Positions 8,814 through 16,285 of a stretch of DNA of 53,783 nt are shown here, piece by piece. Location of the stretch: the NCBI RefSeq assembly GCF_011766325.1, contig NZ_BLLG01000027.1, forward strand, positions 1 to 53,783, read 5' to 3'. The position numbers were made by a program, and so were the translations under genes. Under the pieces are notes generated by a model, which saw only the letters and a program-made list of their open reading frames with translations, searched no databases and was not told where the DNA came from. Numbering within the stretch: position 1 is the stretch's first letter; every line of letters starts with the position of its first letter. Origin of the DNA: Streptomyces pacificus (GTDB taxonomy: Bacteria > Actinomycetota > Actinomycetes > Streptomycetales > Streptomycetaceae).

Positions 8814-9323
8814 ATGGGATTCTTCGCCAGGTTTCGCCGGAAAGCCGAAGGGGCCGTGGAGGTGACGGCCGAGGAACGCGTCCCCGATCAGACGGCGGAG
8901 GGCTCCGCGGCTCGGACCGACGGGGAGCCGGCCGAGGAGGCCGTGCATGGCGCGGATGGCGCGGATGGCGCGGATGGCGCGGATGGCGCGGATGCTGTGA
9001 ATGCCGTGGGCCCCGTGGATGCAGTGGATGCCGAGCGACCGGTGGAGGCGGAGGAGCCGGTGGAACCGGAGCGACCGGCGTCCGCTGACGAGGCCACCGG
9101 CTGTGCGGACGGCGGCGATGGCGAAGAGGCCGGGGGCCACGCCGGTGCCACTGCCGGGTCCGGCGCCAGTGCCGGCGGGAGTCCCGTGGCCTCCGCCGCG
9201 CCCGGCGGGTCCGGGCCGTCGGGCCCCGCCGGGTCCCCCGGCGAGGAGCAGGTCGAGATCCCGAAGCAGCAGTCCGTCAGCGAGGCCGTGGACAACGAGG
9301 CCGGGCAGGGCGCCCGGCGGTAG
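8814..9323 (+). CDS. Hypothetical acidic protein with GAD repeats
   Basis: The 169-residue product starts MGFFARFRRKA, a short basic amphipathic head, and then becomes a disordered acidic, Ala/Gly/Pro/Glu-rich region. Residues 46-60 are five exact Gly-Ala-Asp repeats, encoded by a 9-base tandem repeat. The C-terminus, IPKQQSVSEAVDNEAG, is the best-conserved part of similar streptomycete proteins as I remember them. They are often annotated as gliding motility-like, a label I would not trust. The ATG at 8814 follows GGAGTGG. The gene is divergent from miaA and is followed after 19 nt by an antitoxin-like gene, so the two may be co-transcribed. Function is unknown. Confidence 0.7.
   Translation: MGFFARFRRKAEGAVEVTAEERVPDQTAEGSAARTDGEPAEEAVHGADGADGADGADGADAVNAVGPVDAVDAERPVEAEEPVEPERPASADEATGCADGGDGEEAGGHAGATAGSGASAGGSPVASAAPGGSGPSGPAGSPGEEQVEIPKQQSVSEAVDNEAGQGARR
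8949..8993 (+). repeat. Five tandem 9-bp repeats (GGCGCGGAT)
   Basis: Five identical copies of GGCGCGGAT lie in frame within the acidic protein gene and encode Gly-Ala-Asp. Perfect identity suggests recent slippage, so copy number may differ between strains. Confidence 0.95.
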
Positions 9324-9342
9324 GGATGAGCGCAGGTGAACC

Positions 9343-9600
9343 GTGGGGATCATGGACACGCTGAAGGCAGGGCTCGCGCCCGCCAGGGCGAAGTTCGCCG
9401 ACCTCGCCCACCGGCACGGGCACAGGGTCGAGGCGGGGTGGGAGAAGGCCGCACGGACGGTCGACCACCGGGCCGAGGGCACGGACAGCGAGAAGATCGA
9501 GTCCGGCACCGGAAAGGCGGAGGAGTCCTGGGGCCGCCTCGCCCACAAGGACGACGGCACCCGTGAGGGCGGCAAGGGCGCCCCGCCGCCGGCCTCCTGA
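9343..9600 (+). CDS. MT0933-like (Rv0909-type) antitoxin protein
   Basis: The short product (85 residues from the GTG at 9343, 82 from the ATG at 9352) matches the pattern of the MT0933-like antitoxin family: MGIMDTLK at the start, a helical Ala/Lys/Glu-rich body, a VDHRAEGTDSEKIESGTGKAEE-type middle (compare VDEKTGGKYSEQIDK in mycobacteria) and a hydrophilic tail. AGGTGA lies five bases before the GTG, favouring that start. No toxin gene of the usual partner type is adjacent; the upstream neighbour is the acidic GAD-repeat protein. The family is widespread as solo genes in streptomycetes, so a toxin-antitoxin role is only a family-based label. Two terminator hairpins follow. Confidence 0.7.
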   Translation: MGIMDTLKAGLAPARAKFADLAHRHGHRVEAGWEKAARTVDHRAEGTDSEKIESGTGKAEESWGRLAHKDDGTREGGKGAPPPAS

Positions 9601-9618
9601 GAGCGCGCCGGGCACCGG

Positions 9619-9654
9619 CCGCCGGCCGCGGAGCGTGCGTGCCGCGGCCGGCGG
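9619..9654 (+). terminator. Terminator hairpin 1 after the antitoxin-like gene
   Basis: A perfect 13-bp stem (CCGCCGGCCGCGG with its complement at 9642-9654) around a 10-base loop, 18 bases past the stop codon. It probably terminates the two-gene plus-strand unit. Confidence 0.7.
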
Positions 9655-9660
9655 TCGCGC

Positions 9661-9688
9661 GTACCGGCACACCTCGGGGTGCCGGTAC
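9661..9688 (+). terminator. Terminator hairpin 2 after the antitoxin-like gene
   Basis: A perfect 10-bp stem (GTACCGGCAC and GTGCCGGTAC) with an 8-base loop, immediately after the first hairpin. A tandem hairpin of this kind may act in both directions. Confidence 0.65.
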
Positions 9689-9740
9689 GTCTGTCACGTC
9701 CCCGGCTCCGCGGACATGCGCCCGGGCGGGAACGGCGCGC

Positions 9741-9933
9741 GATGGCGTCACCGCCGGGCGGTGCAGGGGACCAGGGCGGCGGAATCCGCGGGGCGTCGGC
9801 GGTGACCCGGCCGGACCGGACATCCGGCCCGCCTCAGCGTGACGGTGCGCGGGGTGACGCGCCCACGGAGATTGCCGTGGACCTCGAACCGGAACGCGAA
9901 GCACTCGACCACCTGCACCGCTTCGCGGGGCAC
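9741..9933 (+). repeat. Dispersed ~192-bp intergenic element, copy A
   Basis: This segment aligns along its whole length, with a single one-base gap, to the reverse complement of 20067-20258 at roughly 80% identity by hand alignment. It includes the identical core ACCTCGAACCGGAACGC. Differences are mostly transitions and show no third-position bias in any frame, so it is probably not coding. Near its 3' end the plus strand can form a hairpin CGCGAAGC...GCTTCGCG (9893-9925 area). Short open frames across it exist on both strands but have no supporting start signals. Confidence 0.85.
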
Positions 9934-9985
9934 CACGCGGCGCCCGGGCCCGGCCCCGGACGGCCCGGGCAGGGAGGGCCCGGGG

Positions 9986-10702
9986 TCAGGACCAGGCGGC
10001 GACGAAGTACCCGACGCCGTAGGGAGCCTCCTCGTAGAGCAGCCGTCCGCTCAGGCGGGCGCCCTCGGCGGCGCCCGCGAGCACCTGCCACGGTGCACGG
10101 CCGGCCGCGCCGAGTTCGCGGGCCAGTGCCGCGTCGAGAGCGGCGAGACCTGCGCTGTCAGCAGTGCCGAGCGCTCGGGCGACCTGCGCGTCGAAGGGCG
10201 CCGCCCGATCGTCCAGATACCCGGGAGCCTTCCGGCTGCGGCACGCGCTGCCGTCGCCCATGACGAGCAGCGCGACCCGGCTAACCCGCCCGGCGAGCTC
10301 CCGTCCGGCTTCCTTGCAGCGCTCGGCCGAAAGGCCGGTGTCCACTGCGAGACCCTCCACCGGGGCCGAGGACCATCGCGCCCGTTCCAGGAGCCAGGCT
10401 CCGACACCCAGCGCCAGGGGCAGCCTCCCTTCCGGCGCAGGCCCTTCGGCCGTCCCCAGGCAAAACCGGGCGGGCACGCCGACACCCTCGAGTGATCCGG
10501 GTGTCCCCGGCGCGTAGGGCCCAGGCCGCTCACCGGGCCCGGCGGGGCCCACCACGAGCAGCAGCTCGGGGCGCGCCCCGGCCAGCACGCCCAGCGCCTC
10601 GGCACAGGCGGTCCGGGCCGTGCCGAGCTCGGATGCGGCGCCGGCGGCCACATCGGGGACCAGGAGGGGAGGGCTGGGGCAGACGGCGGCGGCGACAAGC
10701 AT
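9986..10702 (-). CDS. LigB-like class III extradiol dioxygenase-related protein
   Basis: The 238-residue product begins MLVAAAVCPSPPLLVPDVA and has LLVVGPAG, ARFCLGT and LLVMGDGSACRS segments. This is the pattern of the actinobacterial class III extradiol dioxygenase subunit B-like proteins. The family fold resembles LigB and MEMO, where a His-His-Glu site holds iron. I cannot place a full metal site here, so dioxygenase activity is unproved and a non-catalytic role is possible. The ATG at 10702 is the only reasonable start. It lies downstream of miaB on the same strand, a position I recall as conserved in streptomycetes, but about 385 bases separate them and co-transcription is uncertain. 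Confidence 0.75.
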   Translation of the reverse strand: MLVAAAVCPSPPLLVPDVAAGAASELGTARTACAEALGVLAGARPELLLVVGPAGPGERPGPYAPGTPGSLEGVGVPARFCLGTAEGPAPEGRLPLALGVGAWLLERARWSSAPVEGLAVDTGLSAERCKEAGRELAGRVSRVALLVMGDGSACRSRKAPGYLDDRAAPFDAQVARALGTADSAGLAALDAALARELGAAGRAPWQVLAGAAEGARLSGRLLYEEAPYGVGYFVAAWS

Positions 10703-11086
10703 GAGCGCAGCCTAAGGGGCCGCGCCCCCTGAAGGTCCCGGCCGCCCTGCGGATACCCGCACCGGGGGCCGCGGGCCGTACGACTCCGTACCGGCGACCT
10801 GCACCTGCACCTGCACCTGCACCTGCACCTGGGCAGGGAGCCGCGTGGACCACGGCCACCGCGGACGCCCGGGCGAAACCGCGTGCACACCGGCAAACCC
10901 GGCCGAGGGACACCCGCGGAAGGCAACACGGGGCCCCGGCCCGCCGATCGGCGCCCACGGAAAACCGCGGACGCGCCACCGGACCCGCAGGAAGCGCGCC
11001 CACCGCGCCGACCGCGCCCGCGCCGGCGGACACCCACCCGGACCACAAGCGCACAGGCTCCCGCACCCCGTGGCGGCGCCCGCGGG
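10703..11086. other. Intergenic region between miaB and the LigB-like gene
   Basis: About 385 bases with no recognisable gene. The only clear structure is the GCACCT hexamer array at 10801-10830. The rest is GC-rich without an obvious terminator for miaB. Confidence 0.5.
10801..10830. repeat. Five tandem GCACCT hexamers
   Basis: Five perfect copies of GCACCT, preceded by a partial copy ending at 10800. On the minus strand this is (AGGTGC)n, which contains repeated ribosome-binding-site-like AGGTG motifs. It lies about 100 bases upstream of the LigB-like gene start. Confidence 0.95.
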
Positions 11087-12577
11087 TCAGCCCACCGCCG
11101 AGCAGCCTCCCGCCGGAGCGGGCAGCGGGGCCGGGACGCCGACCGCGGGCAGCCCGAGCATCACGCCGGCGGGCCGCTGCGGGCCTGTGTGCCGCTTCTC
11201 CCAGGCGTCGCCGGCCCGGGTACGCCGCACGGAGATCGCCTCGCCCTCGGCCAGCAGGTGGTGCGGAGCCGCGTAGGTGATCGCGACGGTCACGACGTCG
11301 CCAGGTCGCACCTCTTCCGCGGGCTTGGTGAAGTGCACCAGGCGGTTGTCCGGCGCGCGGCCCGACAGCCGGTGCGTGGCGCCGTCCTTGCGCCCCTCGC
11401 CCTCCGCCGCCATGACCTCGACGACCCGGCCGACCTGCTTCCTGTTCTCCTCCCAGGAGATCTCCTCCTGGAGCGCCACCAGCCGCTCGTAGCGCGCCTG
11501 GACGACCTCCTTCGGGATCTGCCCGTCCATCTCGGCGGCCGGGGTCCCGGGCCGCTTGGAGTACTGGAAGGTGAAGGCCTGGGCGAACCGGGCCTCGCGG
11601 ACGGTGTGCAGGGTCTCCTCGAAGTCCTCCTCGCTCTCGCCGGGGAAGCCCACGATGATGTCGGTGGAGATGGCCGCGTCCGGGATCGCCGCACGCACCT
11701 TCTCGATGATGCCGAGGTAGCGCTCCTGCCGGTACGAGCGGCGCATCGCCCTGAGCACCGTGTCCGAGCCGGACTGCAGCGGCATGTGCAGTTGCGGCAT
11801 CACATTGGGGGTCTCGGCCATCGCGGCGATCACGTCGTCCGTGAAGTCGCGCGGGTGCGGGGAGGTGAAGCGGACGCGTTCCAGTCCCTCGACCCCTCCG
11901 CAGGCGCGCAGCAGCTTGGAGAACGCCTCGCGGTCGCCGATGTCGGAACCGTAGGCGTTGACGTTCTGGCCGAGCAGGGTGATCTCCGAGACGCCCTCGG
12001 CGACCAGCGCCTCGACCTCGGCGAGGATGTCGCCGGGGCGGCGGTCCTTCTCCTTGCCCCGCAGCGCGGGCACGATGCAGAAGGTGCAGGTGTTGTTGCA
12101 CCCGACGGAGACGGACACCCAGGCCGCGTACGCGCTCTCGCGGCGCGTCGGAAGCGTGGAGGGGAAGGCCTCCAGCGACTCGGCGATCTCGACCTGCGCC
12201 TCTTCCCGCACACGGGCGCGCTCCAGCAGCACGGGCAGCTTGCCGAGGTTGTGCGTGCCGAAGACGACGTCGACCCAGGGCGCCCTCGCGACGATGGTGT
12301 CGCGGTCCTTCTGGGCCAGACAGCCGCCGACGGCGATCTGCATACCCGGCCGACGGGCCTTCATCGGGGCGAGCCGCCCGAGGTTGCCGTACAGCCTGTT
12401 GTCGGCGTTCTCCCGGACCGCACAGGTGTTGAAGACGACGACATCCGCCTCGCCCTCACCCGTGCCCTCGGGCGCCCGGACATAGCCCGCGTCCTCCAGC
12501 AGGCCGGACAACCGCTCGGAGTCGTGGACGTTCATCTGGCACCCGTAGGTGCGCACCTCGTAGGTCTTCGCGCTCAT
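11087..12577 (-). CDS. miaB: tRNA-2-methylthio-N6-dimethylallyladenosine synthase
   Basis: The 496-residue radical-SAM methylthiotransferase converts i6A37 to ms2i6A37 in tRNA, acting after MiaA. The N-terminal UPF0004 domain carries YGCQMNVHDSE, NTCAVRENA and VGGCLAQ, giving the three cysteines for the auxiliary [4Fe-4S] cluster. The radical-SAM motif CNNTCTFC (CxxxCxxC) lies near residue 155. A TRAM domain occupies the last ~70 residues. The ATG at 12577 (MSAKTYEVRTYGCQMN) matches the family start; the upstream region has only a weak GAG ribosome binding site. The protein has an extended C-terminus after TRAM. It is divergent from the TAXI protein gene, with 150 bp between them. Confidence 0.95.
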   Translation of the reverse strand: MSAKTYEVRTYGCQMNVHDSERLSGLLEDAGYVRAPEGTGEGEADVVVFNTCAVRENADNRLYGNLGRLAPMKARRPGMQIAVGGCLAQKDRDTIVARAPWVDVVFGTHNLGKLPVLLERARVREEAQVEIAESLEAFPSTLPTRRESAYAAWVSVSVGCNNTCTFCIVPALRGKEKDRRPGDILAEVEALVAEGVSEITLLGQNVNAYGSDIGDREAFSKLLRACGGVEGLERVRFTSPHPRDFTDDVIAAMAETPNVMPQLHMPLQSGSDTVLRAMRRSYRQERYLGIIEKVRAAIPDAAISTDIIVGFPGESEEDFEETLHTVREARFAQAFTFQYSKRPGTPAAEMDGQIPKEVVQARYERLVALQEEISWEENRKQVGRVVEVMAAEGEGRKDGATHRLSGRAPDNRLVHFTKPAEEVRPGDVVTVAITYAAPHHLLAEGEAISVRRTRAGDAWEKRHTGPQRPAGVMLGLPAVGVPAPLPAPAGGCSAVG

Positions 12578-12727
12578 CTCGCACACCAGGGTACGGGGTG
12601 AGGGCCGCCGGTCGCCCCCGCGTTCCGGGGCGGAAGGCGGGAGGGCCGCAGCGGCGGGGAGCGTGACCCCGGTGGGCCGGAGAGCCGGGCCTGGCCAGAC
12701 ACGCGGGTGAGCTGGCAGGATCGCGCC

Positions 12728-13726
12728 ATGCTTCCCGCTTCGTCCCGGACCCGACGGCGCCGCGCCCTGCAGGTCTCCGCGGCGCTGGCCGTCGTCTGCG
12801 GACTGCTGCTGTGGTGGCTGCTGCCGACGGGCAAGGACGGCCCGAGCGGTCGGCTCACGTTCAGCACGGGGGTGAAGAGCGGCGTCTACCAGCGGTACGG
12901 AGACCTGCTCCAGCACGCCCTGGCCCGCGATCTGCCGGGGGTGTCGATAGAGCTGCGTACCAGCGAGGGCTCGCAGCAGAACCTCGAGCGGGTGGTGAGC
13001 GGCGAGGCCGACTTCACCGTCGCGACCGCCGACGCGGTGGCGAAGTACCGGCTCGACGGCAGGGCCGGCGCCGATCGGCTGCGCGGCTGTGCGCGGCTCT
13101 ACGACGACTATGTGCAGCTGATCGTGCCCCAGGGCTCCCCCGTGGAGACCCCGGCGGATCTGCGGGGCAAGCGCGTGGGCGTCGGGCATCCGGGCTCCGG
13201 CGTCCGCCTCATCGCGGACCGGGTGCTCACGGCCGCGGGCCTGGACTCCCGTCAGGACATCGACGCGGTGTCCGCAGGCCTCGACACGGTGCCCCAGCGG
13301 CTGGAGCAGGGCGAGCTGGATGCCTTCTTCTGGTCGGGGGGACTGCCGACCGGCGCGATCCGGGACCTGTCGGAGCGCTTCCCGGTCCGGCTGGTCCCGG
13401 TCGGCGACGAGCTCATCGGCCGCGTCCACGCGACGGGAGACGCGACGCGGTACTACCACTCGGCGGTGATCCCGGCCGACGCCTACCCCAGGATGGGGGC
13501 GAGGTCCCCGGTGCAGACCGTCGCCGTGGCCAACCTGCTCGTCACCACCGACAGGGCGGACCCCGAGCTGACCGAACGGCTGACCCGGACCGTGATACGG
13601 AGCCGCGACCGGATCGGCCGCCAGGTGCACCCGGCACAGCTCGTGGACCTGCGTACGGCGATCTACACGGATCCGCTGCCGCTTCACGAGGGTGCCCGGC
13701 GGTACTACAGCTCCGCGAAGCCGTAG
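12728..13726 (+). CDS. Membrane-anchored TAXI-family solute-binding protein
   Basis: The 332-residue protein starts with four consecutive arginines and one hydrophobic segment (VSAALAVVCGLLLWWLLP). There is no lipobox cysteine, so it is probably a signal-anchored extracytoplasmic protein. The rest follows the TAXI (TRAP-associated extracytoplasmic immunogenic) pattern: LTFSTGVKSGVYQRYGDLL, a SEGSQQNLERVVSGEADFTVA block, and DLRGKRVGVGHPGSGVR. Structurally known TAXI proteins bind glutamate or glutamine. No TRAP permease (DctQM) gene is in the window. The gene converges on gluK, suggesting a sensory rather than transport role, which is inference. The ATG at 12728 has AGGATCG upstream; a GTG 21 bases earlier is possible. 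Confidence 0.85.
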   Translation: MLPASSRTRRRRALQVSAALAVVCGLLLWWLLPTGKDGPSGRLTFSTGVKSGVYQRYGDLLQHALARDLPGVSIELRTSEGSQQNLERVVSGEADFTVATADAVAKYRLDGRAGADRLRGCARLYDDYVQLIVPQGSPVETPADLRGKRVGVGHPGSGVRLIADRVLTAAGLDSRQDIDAVSAGLDTVPQRLEQGELDAFFWSGGLPTGAIRDLSERFPVRLVPVGDELIGRVHATGDATRYYHSAVIPADAYPRMGARSPVQTVAVANLLVTTDRADPELTERLTRTVIRSRDRIGRQVHPAQLVDLRTAIYTDPLPLHEGARRYYSSAKP

Positions 13727-13897
13727 CGCGGGCGGTCCCGGCCGCGAGGCCACCGGCCCTGCCCGCGCCCGGGGACCGCCGGCGCGGACGGTTCCGCGAG
13801 GCTGCCGGGACCGGTGCCCGGTCGGCGCCCGACCGGCGCCCTGTCCGTCTGCGGCCTGGAGGCGGTCGGGGCGACAGTCGCGGCAGCCGTCGCTGCA

Positions 13898-13929
13898 GTG
13901 CCCCCCGGTGGCGTCACCGGGGGGGGCAC
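13898..13929. terminator. Bidirectional terminator between TAXI gene and gluK
   Basis: A 13-bp stem (GTGCCCCCCGGTG against a right arm with two extra G) with a 4-base loop GCGT. It lies midway between convergent genes and would serve both. Confidence 0.7.
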
Positions 13930-14029
13930 GCAGCAGCTGCCGGCGCTTGGCAGCGCCGCCCCGCAGGCGGTGGAGGCCCTACGCACCGGGCCTGCCCGCC
14001 TCTCGGGCCAGTTGCCTGGGGATGCTCGA

Positions 14030-14119
14030 TCAGATCAGTTCCTTGATCCTGGCGCCCGTACCGTCGCCGATGTGCGGCCACATCGCGATGTCGGACCGGT
14101 CGGCGAACTGGTAGGAGCC
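14030..14119 (-). pseudogene. 3' remnant of an unidentified gene
   Basis: On the minus strand an open frame of about 30 codons ends at a TGA at 14030-14032. Its third codon positions are almost all G or C, as in real genes here, and the peptide is non-repetitive (it contains SYQFADRSDIAMWPHIGDG and ends ARIKELI). An in-frame stop lies shortly upstream, before the gluK stop, and no start or ribosome binding site is present. It looks like the tail of a gene whose front was deleted. I do not recognise the family. It could also be a chance open frame. Confidence 0.4.
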
Positions 14120-14171
14120 CGGCGGGCGCCCCGCAGGCCGCCCGGCCCGTCACAGGACCGTCATCGGCCCG

Positions 14172-15569
14172 TCATCGGACCGCCGGCGGATTGCGCGGAA
14201 GCGCGACCGTCACCCGCAGTCCGCGGGGCTCGTTGCGCGTGTACGCGATCGAACCGCCGCCCGCGGAGAGCAGCGCGCGCGTGATGGAGAGTCCGAGGCC
14301 CGAGCCCTTCACGTTCTGGTGGCGGCCGCTGCGCCAGAAGCGGTCGCCGACCCGGGTGAGCTCCTCGTCGGTGAGCCCGGGTCCGCCGTCGGCCACCACG
14401 ATCGTGGAGATCTTGCCGTCCGCCGAGGCGGTGACCGTGACCTGTTCCCCCTTCGGTGTGAACTTCAGCGCGTTGTCGATCACGGCGTCCAGTGCGCTGG
14501 AGAGCGCGATCGGGTCGGCCCAGGCGGTGACCGCCGGCCCGTGGCCGCTGAGCCGCACCCCCTTCTTCTCCGCGAGCGGCCGCCAGGCCGCCACCCGCTC
14601 GGCGGCCAGCTCACCGATGTCGGTGAGCCGGATGTCGGCGGAGGCGTGTTCGGCGAGTGCCAGGTCCAGCAGGTCGTCGAGGACCCGGGCGAGCCGCTTG
14701 CCCTCCGTGCGCACCGAGGCGATCTCCTCGTTGCCCTCGGGCAGCTCGAGCGCGAGGAGTTCGATCCTCAGCAGCAGTGCGGCGAGGGGGTTCCGGAGCT
14801 GGTGTGAGGCGTCGGCGACGAAGGCGCGCTGCTGCTCCAGCACCAGCTCGACGTTGTCGGCCATCTCGTTGAACGAACGGGCCAGTCGCCGGAGTTCCGG
14901 TGGGCCGCCGGCCGCGGCGACCCGGGAGTTCATCCGGCCGGTCGCTATGCCGTGGGTGGCGGCGTCGAGAACGCGCACCGGCCTCAGCACCCACCCGGTG
15001 AGCCGGAACGCGGCGCCCACGGCGAGCAGCATCGCCGCGGACTCACCGGCCGCGATGAGCAGCCAGCCGCGCAGGATGCGGGAGCGCAGCTGCCCGGTGG
15101 GCGAGTCGGTGACGACGACCGCCACGACGTCGCCGTCGCGCACGACCGGCGAGGCGACCACGATCCGGCCGTCCCGCTGCCACGGCCAGACCTGCGGCGG
15201 GTCCTGGCTGCGGCGGCCGAGCAGGGCCTCGGCGAATGCCTGGGCGCCCACCCCCGCCTCGGGGACCTCCCAGTGCCAGGGGGCCCGGGCCATGGCGGCA
15301 CGGCTGCGGTGGAAGACGCCGGCGTGTATCCCGTACACGTCGTGGTAGCGGGTCAGCTCCTCCTCGAGGGTGGTTCGGCGCTCGGCATGCCCCGTGTCCC
15401 CCTCGGTGACGAACTGGGCCTGGGCGGCGAACCGTGCCGTGTCGTCCAGCCGGTCGACCACCACCCGCTGCTGCTCGGCTGCCGCCAGGCTCACCGCGAG
15501 CGGGAGTCCAAGAGCCAGCAGGACACCCGCCATGAGGACGATGAGCAGCGGGAGGAGGCGGGTACGCAA
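14172..15569 (-). CDS. gluK: Sensor histidine kinase GluK
   Basis: The 465-residue kinase has a first transmembrane segment at the extreme N-terminus (LLPLLIVLMAGVLLALGLPL), an extracytoplasmic sensor of about 130 residues, a second membrane segment (GWLLIAAGESAAMLLAVGAA) and a HAMP linker. Its HisKA box is FVADASHQLRNPLAA, and the ATPase domain has NALKFTPKGE, VADGGPGL and GSGLGLSI. The start is taken as TTG at 15569, 10 nt after GGAGG and 14 nt downstream of the gluR stop, so the pair is co-transcribed. From memory, GluR-GluK is the glutamate-sensing two-component system next to gluABCD in Streptomyces coelicolor, and position and type match. The ligand-binding residues are not identifiable from sequence. 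Confidence 0.85.
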   Translation of the reverse strand: MRTRLLPLLIVLMAGVLLALGLPLAVSLAAAEQQRVVVDRLDDTARFAAQAQFVTEGDTGHAERRTTLEEELTRYHDVYGIHAGVFHRSRAAMARAPWHWEVPEAGVGAQAFAEALLGRRSQDPPQVWPWQRDGRIVVASPVVRDGDVVAVVVTDSPTGQLRSRILRGWLLIAAGESAAMLLAVGAAFRLTGWVLRPVRVLDAATHGIATGRMNSRVAAAGGPPELRRLARSFNEMADNVELVLEQQRAFVADASHQLRNPLAALLLRIELLALELPEGNEEIASVRTEGKRLARVLDDLLDLALAEHASADIRLTDIGELAAERVAAWRPLAEKKGVRLSGHGPAVTAWADPIALSSALDAVIDNALKFTPKGEQVTVTASADGKISTIVVADGGPGLTDEELTRVGDRFWRSGRHQNVKGSGLGLSITRALLSAGGGSIAYTRNEPRGLRVTVALPRNPPAVR

Positions 15570-15583
15570 GGGGCGCGGGCCTC

Positions 15584-16285
15584 CTACCCGGCGGGAGCGA
15601 CGAGGCGGTAGCCGACGCCGCGCACGGTCTCGATGAGGGAGGGCATGCGGAGCTTGGAGCGCAGCGACGCGACATGCACCTCGAGCGTCCGGCCGGTCCC
15701 CTCCCAGCTGGTGCGCCACACCTCGCTGATGATCTGCTCACGGCGGAAGACGACCCCGGGCCGCTGCGCGAGCAGCGCCAGCAGGTCGAACTCCTTGCGG
15801 GTCAGTGGGACGTCCGCCCCGTCGACGCTGACCCGGCGGGTGGGCAGTTCGATGGTGACCGGGCCGAGCCTGAGCGCGCTGCCGGGGTCCGGCGCGGTCT
15901 CCTCGCCGGGGGCGGTACGCCGGCTGACGGCGTGGATGCGGGCGAGCAACTCACCCGTGTCGTAGGGCTTCACCACGTAGTCGTCCGCGCCGAGGTTGAG
16001 CCCGTGGATGCGGGAGCGCACGTCCGAGCGCGCGGTGACCATGATCACCGGGGTGCTGGTGAGCTTCCGGATCTTCCCGCACACCTGGTAGCCGTCCTGG
16101 TCCGGCAGCCCCAGGTCGAGCAGCACCACCCCGAAGGGCGCCTTTCCCTCGGCGGCCGCCGGCAGCACGGCCTGCAGTGCCTCCTCGCCGTTGCGGGCGT
16201 GGGTGACCTGGAAGCCGTGCCGTGCGAGCACCGCGGACAGGGCCGCGGCGACGTGGTCGTCGTCCTCGACGAGCAGCAGTCTCAT
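15584..16285 (-). CDS. gluR: OmpR-family response regulator GluR
   Basis: The 233-residue regulator has an N-terminal receiver domain with acidic pocket EDDD at residues 7-10, phospho-acceptor Asp57 in VVLLDLGLPD, Thr in MVTARS and Lys in VKPYD. A linker is followed by a C-terminal OmpR-type winged helix (LTRKEFDLLALLAQRPG, then RTLEVHVASLRSKL and VRGVGYRLV). GGGAGGGGGG precedes the ATG. It is transcribed ahead of gluK and divergently from gluA, with 254 bp between the starts, so it is well placed to control the glutamate transporter. That assignment agrees with the published GluR of S. coelicolor as I recall it. Confidence 0.87.
   Translation of the reverse strand: MRLLLVEDDDHVAAALSAVLARHGFQVTHARNGEEALQAVLPAAAEGKAPFGVVLLDLGLPDQDGYQVCGKIRKLTSTPVIMVTARSDVRSRIHGLNLGADDYVVKPYDTGELLARIHAVSRRTAPGEETAPDPGSALRLGPVTIELPTRRVSVDGADVPLTRKEFDLLALLAQRPGVVFRREQIISEVWRTSWEGTGRTLEVHVASLRSKLRMPSLIETVRGVGYRLVAPAG

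Larger units (their letters stand above)
9601..9985. other. Intergenic region with terminators and repeat copy A
   Basis: About 385 bases between the antitoxin-like gene and the LigB-like gene, which converge. It holds two hairpins (9619-9654, 9661-9688) and then copy A of the 192-bp dispersed element (9741-9933). No protein gene is supported. Confidence 0.7.
13727..14171. other. Convergent intergenic region, TAXI gene to gluK
   Basis: About 445 bases between two convergent genes. It holds a bidirectional terminator hairpin (13898-13929) and an apparent 3' end of a lost minus-strand gene (14030-14119). Nothing else is recognisable. Confidence 0.6.

Noticed and set aside
12728..13726. TAXI protein as part of a complete TRAP transporter
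   Set aside because: No DctQ/DctM-like permease gene exists in the window, so a transporter was not called.
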